Origin: an uncultured Pseudomonadota bacterium
GTDB lineage: Bacteria > Pseudomonadota > Gammaproteobacteria > Methylococcales > Methylomonadaceae
DNA length: 22,615 nucleotides
Assembly: GCA_903902945.1 (NCBI GenBank)
Contig: CAIUWU010000081.1
Location: forward strand, 1 to 22,615
Direction of reading: 5' to 3'
Of the stretch, positions 7,552 through 14,577 are shown piece after piece (positions within the stretch are counted from its first letter, which is position 1; each line of letters opens with the position of its first letter). A program made the translations under genes and the position numbers. Under the pieces are notes generated by a model. It made no database searches and was not told the origin of the DNA. It saw nothing but the letters and a program-made list of their open reading frames with translations.

Positions 7552-9122
7552 TGGCGCAATTACTGGTGTTGATCCCTTTGTTACCGTTGCTGGCGGCAGT
7601 ATTGCTGGCGCTGTTGCAACTAGCTGGCCGGATGAATGGTGATGGCGCCGAAAAAGTGACCGCCGCGATAGCCGTGTCGGCGATGGCTTTGTCGTCGCTG
7701 GCGGCCAGCACTGTGCTGATCGCGGGTTGGCTGCATCCTGAGCGGCTTGAAGTTCACCATTACGGCAACTGGCTGGCAATCGGCAACTGGCAGATTGCGT
7801 TTCAGCTGGGCGGCGGCTTGTTCAATCTGTCGCTGGCGGCTTTGTTTGCGTTGCTGTTGCTGATTGTGATGCGTTTTTCGGTGAACTACATGCACCGGGA
7901 AGCCGGCTTTCACCGGCTGTTTGCCTTGCTGAGTTTGTTGGCTGCGGCGATGTTGCTGCTGGTGTTGTCCGCCAACGCCGTCTTTACCTTTATCGGCTGG
8001 GAATTTGCCGGTCTGTGTTCATATAGTCTGATCGCCTACGCGTATGAGCGGCCCACTGCCGCCCATAATGCCACTCGGGTATTTATTACCAACCGCATTG
8101 GCGATGGTGGTTTTTTACTGGCGATTGCCCTGGCAATGGTCTGGCTGGAAAGCAGCGACTGGCAGGTGATTAATCAGCATGCCAGCGATCTGGATAAAGT
8201 CGATGTCACGATACTGGCGCTATGTCTGGCGTTGGCGGCGTTGGTTAAATCGGTGCAGCTGCCGTTTACGCCCTGGCTGTTGCGGGCGATGGAAGGCCCG
8301 ACACCTTCGAGCGCGGTTTTCTATGGCGGGGTGATGATTCATGCCGGGGTGTTTCTGCTGATTCAGAACCAGTTGCTGTTGCAGCAGGCGCCGCTGGTGA
8401 TGACCTTGCTGACGGTGAGTGGCGCTCTGACTGCGCTGTACAGTTACTGGAGCGGTCTCAGCCAGACCGATATCAAAACCGCTCAGGCGTTTGCTACCTC
8501 AGGCCAGCTGGGGCTGATGTTCATCAGTTGCGGACTGGGTTACTGGCAGCTCGCCAGCTGGCACCTGGCGGCGCATGCGGTAGTGCGTTGTTATTTGCTG
8601 TTAACGGCGCCTTCGGTGATGCATAACACGGCGGCGCAGCCGGTTCGTCCGGTGGCACTGTGGCTGAGCCGCTGTCGCTGGGGATTTTTGTTGTCATTGC
8701 AACGCGGCTGGCTGGAAGAGACGATGGACTGGATCTGGGTCAGACCGCTCAGCCGGATTGCCAAAGATATGCTGTCTATCGAACACAAACTGGTCGCGCC
8801 GTTATTGGCGGCTCCGGCGCCGCTGATCAGGCGGATCGCCAGTATTGCCGAACAGGAAGAGCAAAAAATCGGCGCCAGGCTGCACAATGACAGCGATGTT
8901 TTTGCCCAGGGCAGCGGGCTGGCCGGCAAGCTGACGCAATGGGCGGCGGCAGTTTCCCAGCGTTTTGAATATCAGTTTATTTTGTATGGCATCGGCCGTG
9001 ATTCTATTCGCTTTGGGCGCAAGCTCGGTCATGCGGCCAACCGGATCGAACAGCTATTGTTGCAACCTCGCTATATCACGCTGTTTGTGCTGATTAGTCT
9101 GTTGATCGTGTTGGGGAGCTAA
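7548..9122 (+). CDS. dabB: NuoL/DabB-like membrane subunit with atypical C-terminus
   Basis: A 524-residue protein whose first 355 or so residues are NuoL-like: E152 in FIGWEFAGLCSYS (NuoL E144), K234 in ALVKSVQLPF (K229), the AMEGPTPSSA signature, K310 in TDIKTAQAF and H339/H343 (H334/H338). Two positions differ by my alignment: NuoL H254 is Y259, and the central lysine K342 is R347. The usual following helices with the PPFSGFFSKDE region are missing. About 150 mostly polar or amphipathic residues (360-506) instead lead to one final membrane segment (about 507-522). The region with MDWIWVRPL resembles the end of NuoL, so a lateral-helix-like arm is possible. It is the best DabB candidate because it directly follows dabA, overlapping by 4 nt, with AGGAG at 7536-7540. 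Confidence 0.85.
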   Translation: MMAQLLVLIPLLPLLAAVLLALLQLAGRMNGDGAEKVTAAIAVSAMALSSLAASTVLIAGWLHPERLEVHHYGNWLAIGNWQIAFQLGGGLFNLSLAALFALLLLIVMRFSVNYMHREAGFHRLFALLSLLAAAMLLLVLSANAVFTFIGWEFAGLCSYSLIAYAYERPTAAHNATRVFITNRIGDGGFLLAIALAMVWLESSDWQVINQHASDLDKVDVTILALCLALAALVKSVQLPFTPWLLRAMEGPTPSSAVFYGGVMIHAGVFLLIQNQLLLQQAPLVMTLLTVSGALTALYSYWSGLSQTDIKTAQAFATSGQLGLMFISCGLGYWQLASWHLAAHAVVRCYLLLTAPSVMHNTAAQPVRPVALWLSRCRWGFLLSLQRGWLEETMDWIWVRPLSRIAKDMLSIEHKLVAPLLAAPAPLIRRIASIAEQEEQKIGARLHNDSDVFAQGSGLAGKLTQWAAAVSQRFEYQFILYGIGRDSIRFGRKLGHAANRIEQLLLQPRYITLFVLISLLIVLGS

Positions 9123-9124
9123 CC

Positions 9125-10666
9125 GTGACTGCTATCGTCTATTGGCCTGCAGCCGCTTGTTTGCCGTTATTGTCGGCTTTAACTTTTTTACCGTTGCTGA
9201 TCAGTCTGGGCGTGTTGATGATTGGCCCCGCCTGGCGGCTGTGTTTGGCCTTGAGTGGTGCACTGGCCAATGTGTTGCTGAGTGTTTATCTGTTATGGGT
9301 GTTTGATTCGGAAACGCCGGGGATTCATCTGGCTGAAACGTTGGCGTGGCTGGGGCTGAATTACCAGGTAGGGGTAGACGGCACCAATATTTTGTTGCTG
9401 CCGTTGACGACCATTCTCGGTTTACTGGCGCTGGTTTACACCACGATTACCCGGCATCGCGATGACCGGTTGTTCATTGCCTGCTTGTTGCTGTATCAGG
9501 GCATACTGATCGGCGCTTTCGTGGCCTTGAATACCCTGCAATTCTGGTTCTGGTCTGCGCTGGAAATCGTGCCGGTGATGTTGCTGACGGTGTTTGCCGG
9601 TACCGGTACTCAGCGTAACCGGGTGATCCGTGCGGTGCTGCAATATTGGTCATCCGGTCTGCTCATGAGCCTGCTGGGGTTCTTGCTGCTGAGCCTTGGC
9701 TTGCAGGAAAGCGGTTTACCGCTGAGTTTTGACTGGCTGACCTTGAAGCAGCACAGCCTGGCGATTCCCAATGAAGCTTTGATTTTCATGCTGCTGCTGT
9801 TTGGCTTTGCGATCCGTGCCCCGTTGTTTCCGTTTCATGCCTGGTTACCGTTACTGGCCGAGCATGGCACTGCGGCCAGTGCGGCAATTTTTATCTGTGG
9901 CCTGAAGCTGGGCGTTTACGCGCTGATCCGTTTTATTCTGCCACTGGTGCCCGGCGCGGCCGAGCAATGGGCCGGCTTTGTGGTGACGCTGGGTCTGATC
10001 GGAATTTTCTATGGTGCATTACTGGCGCTGATGCAAATCAATATTCGCCGGCTGCTGGCGTTTGCCGTAGTCAGTCATACCGGGATGCTGGTGATCGGCG
10101 TGTTTTCATTTAATGATTTTGCGCTGGAAGGCAGTATTTTGTTGTCGGTGGCCTATGGTCTGGCGACTGCCGGGATGTTGTTCAGCATCGGTCTGATTTA
10201 TGAGCGTACCCGCACTTCCTATCTGCCGCGTCTGGGCGAGCTGTTTGAAACCAATACCACGCTGGCGCTGTTATTCATGCTGTCGGCATTAAGTACCATG
10301 ATCATGCCGGGTACGCCGGGTTTCGATGCGGCGCATCTGTTGATCGAGGGGAGTATCGAGGAGCATGGCTGGCTGATTGCGATTGCGATTTTGCTGGGCA
10401 ATGTGCTGGGTGCCGGTTTTCTGTTGTGGGCCTTTCAGCGGTTGTTTATTACCCACCGCCGCCGGGCGATCAGGCCGTATAGCAGCATTTATCATCCGGT
10501 CAATCAGGAGCGGTTGATTGCGCTGGTGATTTGCGGTTTGCTGCTGGCGACCGGCTTTTACAGCACGCCGTGGCTGACCTTTATTGATCAGGAAGCCAGT
10601 GAGATCGGCGAGCATTATCCGCAACATCATGGCCATCACCGGAATGGGGATCATCATGCTCAATAA
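9125..10666 (+). CDS. Divergent NuoM-like membrane subunit with His-rich tail
   Basis: A 513-residue polytopic protein with a NuoM-like fold, shown by GVDGTNILLLPL, PLFPFHAWLPLLAE and GLKLGVYALIRF. A GTG start at 9125 is preceded by GGGGAG (9113-9118) at 6 nt, only 2 nt after the preceding stop. Several proton-path positions are changed by my alignment with E. coli NuoM: E144 is A145 (with E147 nearby), K234 is R231, H348 is Y344 and E407 is A403 followed by H404. Only K265 is plainly kept (K261). The C-terminus HYPQHHGHHRNGDHHAQ has 7 histidines in 17 residues and may bind metal. It shares RFxxPLxPxAAEQ with the next protein, pointing to old duplication. It may be structural or work by a changed ion path. 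Confidence 0.85.
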   Translation: MTAIVYWPAAACLPLLSALTFLPLLISLGVLMIGPAWRLCLALSGALANVLLSVYLLWVFDSETPGIHLAETLAWLGLNYQVGVDGTNILLLPLTTILGLLALVYTTITRHRDDRLFIACLLLYQGILIGAFVALNTLQFWFWSALEIVPVMLLTVFAGTGTQRNRVIRAVLQYWSSGLLMSLLGFLLLSLGLQESGLPLSFDWLTLKQHSLAIPNEALIFMLLLFGFAIRAPLFPFHAWLPLLAEHGTAASAAIFICGLKLGVYALIRFILPLVPGAAEQWAGFVVTLGLIGIFYGALLALMQINIRRLLAFAVVSHTGMLVIGVFSFNDFALEGSILLSVAYGLATAGMLFSIGLIYERTRTSYLPRLGELFETNTTLALLFMLSALSTMIMPGTPGFDAAHLLIEGSIEEHGWLIAIAILLGNVLGAGFLLWAFQRLFITHRRRAIRPYSSIYHPVNQERLIALVICGLLLATGFYSTPWLTFIDQEASEIGEHYPQHHGHHRNGDHHAQ

Positions 10667-12137
10667 TCTGCCTTTGCTGTCTTTATGTTGGCTATGGCCG
10701 TTGCTGGCTGCGTTGTTGCTGGTGCTGATCCGGGAAACTGAATGGCTGAAACGCTGGTTGTTGTTGGCGGCGCTGATCGAATTGCTGCTGACCCTGCTGG
10801 TGGTCTGGCAGTTTAATCCGGCCGATGCCGGCTGGCAGTTGCAGGAACAGCGGTTGTGGATCAGCAGTTTGAATATTCATTATCAGCTGGCGGTGGATGG
10901 TATTTCGGTCGGCTTTTTACCGGCGACGGCCTTGCTGACACTGATGGTGGTATTGGCTGGCTGGCATGCCGAGCCTCGCTTACCACGGCTGCATTTTGGG
11001 TTGTTGTTAGCGCTGCAAGCCGCGACTGTCGGTGTATTTATCGCGACTGATCTGGTGCTGTTTTTTGTGTTCTGGGAACTGACGCTGCCGCCGATTGCCT
11101 TGCTGATCGGTTTATGGGGGCAGGGTAGCGAGCGGCTGTTTGCTGCCAGTCTATATACCTTGACCATGCTGGCTGGCGGGGTGCTGCTGTTATTTGCCAT
11201 CGTGCTGTTGGCGATTAACCATGCGGATCTTCATCAAGGGGCTTTGAGTTTCAGTCTGCCTGATTTACTGGCAACCCCGCTGACTCTGGCCAGACAGCAC
11301 TGGCTGTTCGGGTTATTGTTTTTGGGTTTTGCGGTCAAAGCGCCTTTGCCACCGTTCCACAGCTGGTTGCCGGTGGTGGCGATGCAGGGACCAACTCAGT
11401 TGACGGCTGTGCTGTTGGGCTTAAAGCTGGGTTTGTACGGCCTGATTCGTTTTGCGATACCACTGGCGCCTCAGGCGGCAGAACAGCATAGCGATGCACT
11501 GGCGGTGTTGGGGGTGGTGACGCTGGTCTATGCCGCGTTGTTGGCCTTGCGGCAGACTAATCTGCGTAGTCTGCTGGCCTATGCCAGCATCAGTCATGTC
11601 GGGCTGGTGCTGCTGGCGTTAGCCGCATTCAATCAGCAGGCCATGCAGGGTGCGGTGATGCAATTGCTAAATTTTGCATTAATCGCCGCCAGTTTGATGT
11701 TGCTGGCCGGAATGCTGTATCAGCGTTTTGGCAGTAACGATTTGCTGCACCTGGGAGGGTTGGCTAAACCGTTGCCGCGCATGGCGACACTGTTTTTTGC
11801 CTTGGTGTTTGCCGGTCTTGGCATACCGGGCAGCAGTGGCTTCGTCGCCGAGTTGTTAATGTTGCTGGGAATTGCTCAGGATTTTCCGGTATTGGCCGCC
11901 GTGGTGCTGTTTAGCGCATTGCTGGCGGCAGCCTATTGGTTGAATTATCTGCAACAGGCATTCTGGGGGCCGCTAAAGCAGCCGGCCTTGGCGGCAACCG
12001 GTGATCTATTGCCCAACGAAGCCGCCTTATTGAGCATTGCCCTGTTGTTGATTCTGCTTGGCGGACTGTTGCCACAGCTCTTGTTGACAACTCAGGCGCC
12101 GGCGATTGCAGCCTGGCTGCAGCTGATCAAGTTATAA
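10656..12137 (+). CDS. NuoM-like membrane subunit (fourth antiporter-like subunit)
   Basis: A 493-residue polytopic protein from ATG 10656. An in-frame start further upstream (10584) would add 24 polar residues and overlap the previous gene by 83 nt. The chosen ATG has GGGGA at 10646-10650, 5 nt away, and starts right at the hydrophobic N-terminus MLNNLPLLSLCWLWP. The overlap with the preceding gene is then 11 nt. Key NuoM positions kept are E141 in FWELTLPP, K228 in FAVKAPLPPFHSWLP, K257 in GLKLGLYGL and E399 in GFVAEL. The NuoM H348 position is F340. It is probably able to conduct ions, but with an altered path to the far side. It ends the five-gene block; the next gene is 132 nt away. Confidence 0.88.
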   Translation: MLNNLPLLSLCWLWPLLAALLLVLIRETEWLKRWLLLAALIELLLTLLVVWQFNPADAGWQLQEQRLWISSLNIHYQLAVDGISVGFLPATALLTLMVVLAGWHAEPRLPRLHFGLLLALQAATVGVFIATDLVLFFVFWELTLPPIALLIGLWGQGSERLFAASLYTLTMLAGGVLLLFAIVLLAINHADLHQGALSFSLPDLLATPLTLARQHWLFGLLFLGFAVKAPLPPFHSWLPVVAMQGPTQLTAVLLGLKLGLYGLIRFAIPLAPQAAEQHSDALAVLGVVTLVYAALLALRQTNLRSLLAYASISHVGLVLLALAAFNQQAMQGAVMQLLNFALIAASLMLLAGMLYQRFGSNDLLHLGGLAKPLPRMATLFFALVFAGLGIPGSSGFVAELLMLLGIAQDFPVLAAVVLFSALLAAAYWLNYLQQAFWGPLKQPALAATGDLLPNEAALLSIALLLILLGGLLPQLLLTTQAPAIAAWLQLIKL

Positions 12138-12155
12138 AAAACCCAGGGAGCAGCG

Positions 12156-12173
12156 TTTTATGCTTGCATAAAA
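12156..12173. repeat. Palindrome upstream of carbonic anhydrase gene (TTTTATGC-tt-GCATAAAA)
   Basis: A perfect inverted repeat with 8-bp arms and a 2-nt centre. It lies 19 nt after the stop of the last membrane-subunit gene. The AT-rich arms and lack of a downstream T-run make it a poor terminator. It touches a second palindrome immediately to its right and overlaps a -35-like TTGCAT, so a regulator site is the better guess. Confidence 0.55.
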
Positions 12174-12191
12174 ATATCGGATCGATATTAT
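12164..12191 (+). promoter_or_regulatory. Possible promoter for the carbonic anhydrase-SulP pair
   Basis: TTGCAT and TATTAT are separated by 16 bp. The -10 matches 5 of 6 and the -35 only the TTG. A start near 12198 would give a leader of about 70 nt ending in the strong site AAGGAG (12258-12263). Both palindromes overlap it. Read-through from the upstream operon is also possible. Confidence 0.35.
12173..12189. repeat. Second palindrome upstream of carbonic anhydrase gene (AATATCG-gat-CGATATT)
   Basis: A perfect inverted repeat with 7-bp arms around GAT, directly adjoining the first palindrome. It fills the spacer between a -35-like TTGCAT (12164-12169) and a -10-like TATTAT (12186-12191), the expected place for a repressor site. 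Confidence 0.55.
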
Positions 12192-12269
12192 TTGTGGGAA
12201 AAATGATTGAGCTCAGTGCTTCGTTATGTTGCATCGTGCTGATCGCTTATTTGATAAAAGGAGATTGTT

Positions 12270-12902
12270 ATGCATACCCCCGCCAAACTGCTGCTGGAAA
12301 ATAAAGCCTGGTCACAGGATCTGAGAGCCCGTGATCCGGACTATTTTCATAATCTTGCCAAAGACCAACGGCCGGAATTTTTATGGATAGGCTGTGCCGA
12401 CAGCCGGGTGCCAGCAGAAACCGTGGTTAATGCGCAGCCGGGGGAAATTTTTGTACACCGCAATATCGCCAATCAGGTGATCATGACCGATTTCAATTGC
12501 CTCAGTGTGTTGCAGTACGCGATTTCAGTGTTGAAAGTGAAGCATGTGATTGTTTGCGGACATTATGGCTGTGGCGGTATCCGGGCGGCGATGCAACCTC
12601 AGGATGCGGATCTGGTGATTGCCAATAAATGGTTGCTGCATATCAAAGATGTTTACCGCCTGCATCAGGATGAGCTGGAATCGATTGATCCGGTCAGAAA
12701 ACTCGATCGTCTGATCGAGCTGAATATTATTGAACAGGTTTACCGTCTGGCGCATACCTCCATCATTCAGTCGGCCTGGAAGCATGGGCATAAACCGTCA
12801 TTGCATGGCTGGGTTTATGGCTTGCAGGATGGTCTGCTCGATGAACTGATCAAGCTGGATCACAACACCCAGATCAATCCTATTTATCGCTATGCCGATT
12901 GA
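12270..12902 (+). CDS. can: Beta-class carbonic anhydrase
   Basis: A 210-residue beta-carbonic anhydrase, interconverting CO2 and bicarbonate. The zinc ligands and catalytic dyad fall at exactly the E. coli Can numbers: C42, D44 and R46 in GCADSRVPAE, then H98 and C101 in CGHYGCGG. The FVHRNIANQV segment is also typical. There is no signal peptide, so it is cytoplasmic. The start has an excellent AAGGAG site 6 nt upstream. It is 12 nt before the SulP gene and follows the DAB-like genes on the same strand. A free cytoplasmic carbonic anhydrase would normally let an accumulated bicarbonate pool leak away as CO2, so its place here says something about how the system is used. It may be expressed separately from the DAB genes. 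Confidence 0.96.
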   Translation: MHTPAKLLLENKAWSQDLRARDPDYFHNLAKDQRPEFLWIGCADSRVPAETVVNAQPGEIFVHRNIANQVIMTDFNCLSVLQYAISVLKVKHVIVCGHYGCGGIRAAMQPQDADLVIANKWLLHIKDVYRLHQDELESIDPVRKLDRLIELNIIEQVYRLAHTSIIQSAWKHGHKPSLHGWVYGLQDGLLDELIKLDHNTQINPIYRYAD

Positions 12903-12914
12903 TGTGAGCAGCGT

Positions 12915-14474
12915 ATGAAAAGTCAGCTGAATTATTATCTGAGCCGTCTGTCTGCCGATTTGCCGGCCAGTATTGTGGTGTTTCTGGTGGCCTTGCCTCT
13001 ATGTCTGGGAATTGCCCTGGCATCGGGAGCACCGCTGTTTTCCGGGATTATTGCCGGTATCGTTGGTGGGATCGTGGTGGCTTGGGCCAGCGGTTCGCAG
13101 CTTAGTGTTTCGGGCCCGGCAGCCGGTCTGACCGTGATTGTTGCCAACGGCATTGAAAGTTTGGGGTCATTTGCGGCGTTTTCGCTGAGTCTGTTATGCG
13201 CCGGGCTGTTGCAGATCGCGCTGGGGTTTCTCAATGCCGGTGCTATCGCGGCATTTTTTCCGGCCTCGGTGATTAAAGGCATGCTGGCGGCAATTGGCTT
13301 GATTCTGATTATCAAGCAGACACCTCATGCAACCGGTTATGACAATAGCTATACCGGCGATGAAAGTTATATGCAGGAAACTGCAAGATCGAGTTTTTTT
13401 GAATTATTTGAATCGTTACGCGGTATCACGCCGACCGTGACTCTGGTCAGCTTGGTTGCGTTGCTGATTCTGATCGTCTGGGACAGCCGGCTGATTAAAT
13501 CGGTGGTCTGGTTGCGCATGATTCCCGCCCCGTTGCTGGCGGTAATCTGGGGTGTCAGTTACAACTTGCTGGCCATTCGTTATGCGCCTGATTGGGCCAT
13601 TTCAACACAGCATCTGGTGAGTCTGCCGGAGCTCGGCAGCACCGAGGCGTTGATTCAGCAACTCAGCTGGCCCGATTTCAGCCAGCTGGCCAATCGCAAT
13701 ATTTACAAGATCGGCGCCACCCTGGCGATTATTGCCAGCCTGGAAACCCTGCTGAGTGTAGAAGCGGTGGATAAGCTGGATCCTTACAAACGGGTAACGC
13801 CCAATAATCGTGAGCTGAAAGCCCAGGGCCTCGGCAATATGCTATGTGCACTGAGCGGTGGTCTGCCGATCACGGCGGTGATAGTACGTAGTTCGGCCAA
13901 TATCAATGCTGGCGGTCAGACCCGGATTGCCTGTTTTGTGCATGGGATACTGTTACTGATCAGTGTGCTGTTTTTTGCTGAGCAGCTGAACGCCATACCT
14001 TTAGCCTGTCTGGCGGCAATCCTGCTGCAGACCGGTTTTAAACTGGCGAAACCGGCCCTGTTTCTGGAGTTTTACCGGAAAGGCTGGAATCAGTTTTTAC
14101 CGTTTGTGATTACCGTTGCTGCTATTTTGATTACCGATTTGTTGCAGGGGATTGCGATTGGGATGGCGTGCGGGTTCTTTTTTGTCTTGAAAGCCAATTA
14201 TCATGAAGCGATTACGCTGACCGAACATGGCTCCAGCTATCTGTTACGGATGCACAAAGATGTTTCATTTTTGAACAAAGTCTTGCTGCGCCATTGTCTG
14301 GAACGGGTTGAAGATAATAGCGATCTGATTATTGACGGCGTCAGGGCCGGTTTTATTGATCATGACATTCTGGAAACTATCGCTGAATTCATGCAGGTGG
14401 CGCCTGAACGTAATATCGCCGTTGAATTGCACGGTTTAAATATCGATAAGCTGATTCGGTCTTCTGGACATTAA
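12915..14474 (+). CDS. SulP-family (SLC26) anion transporter with STAS domain, probably bicarbonate
   Basis: A 519-residue SulP transporter. The membrane domain starts at once (PASIVVFLVALPLCLGIAL) and includes the SGPAAGLTVIVANG motif and the family signature ASLETLLSVEAVDKLDP followed by ELKAQGLGN and GGLPITAVIVRSSANINAGG. The last 90 or so residues form a STAS domain (VSFLNKVLLRHCLERV, LIIDGVRAGFIDHDI). SulP members move sulfate, bicarbonate or other anions. Pairing with a beta-carbonic anhydrase 12 nt upstream, next to a dabA cluster, favours bicarbonate, as in BicA-like carriers, but the substrate is not readable from the sequence. The gene ends 103 nt before a convergent gene, with no obvious terminator between them. 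Confidence 0.92.
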   Translation: MKSQLNYYLSRLSADLPASIVVFLVALPLCLGIALASGAPLFSGIIAGIVGGIVVAWASGSQLSVSGPAAGLTVIVANGIESLGSFAAFSLSLLCAGLLQIALGFLNAGAIAAFFPASVIKGMLAAIGLILIIKQTPHATGYDNSYTGDESYMQETARSSFFELFESLRGITPTVTLVSLVALLILIVWDSRLIKSVVWLRMIPAPLLAVIWGVSYNLLAIRYAPDWAISTQHLVSLPELGSTEALIQQLSWPDFSQLANRNIYKIGATLAIIASLETLLSVEAVDKLDPYKRVTPNNRELKAQGLGNMLCALSGGLPITAVIVRSSANINAGGQTRIACFVHGILLLISVLFFAEQLNAIPLACLAAILLQTGFKLAKPALFLEFYRKGWNQFLPFVITVAAILITDLLQGIAIGMACGFFFVLKANYHEAITLTEHGSSYLLRMHKDVSFLNKVLLRHCLERVEDNSDLIIDGVRAGFIDHDILETIAEFMQVAPERNIAVELHGLNIDKLIRSSGH

Positions 14475-14577
14475 TCGCTGCTCACACTGCAACTATCCCC
14501 TCATCTGCGCAGGGAAGCGGCTCTGCTATCTTGCCGCCATGCGTTTCGCGAAAATTGCACAGGCTCGCTTGGCTGAG

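Noticed and set aside
7519..7779. Minus-strand open frames across the dabA-dabB junction
   Set aside because: They are antisense to two strong genes with a proper 4-nt overlap and ribosome binding site, and no family features are visible.
12081..12112. Perfect TTGACA (12084-12089) near the end of the fourth membrane-subunit gene as promoter of the carbonic anhydrase gene
   Set aside because: No -10-like sequence at a suitable distance (TGCAGC at 17 bp).
2976..12137. Plain NADH:quinone oxidoreductase (nuo) operon or Mrp antiporter operon
   Set aside because: No NuoA-K, NADH-binding or MrpB/C/E/F/G genes are present, and a DabA with full metal site is nested among the membrane genes.
14475..14577. 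Bidirectional terminator between the convergent SulP and kinase genes
   Set aside because: Only a 5-bp GCGGC/GCCGC stem with an 11-nt loop and a TTTCGCGAAA palindrome (14544-14553) are present, with no T-run on either strand.
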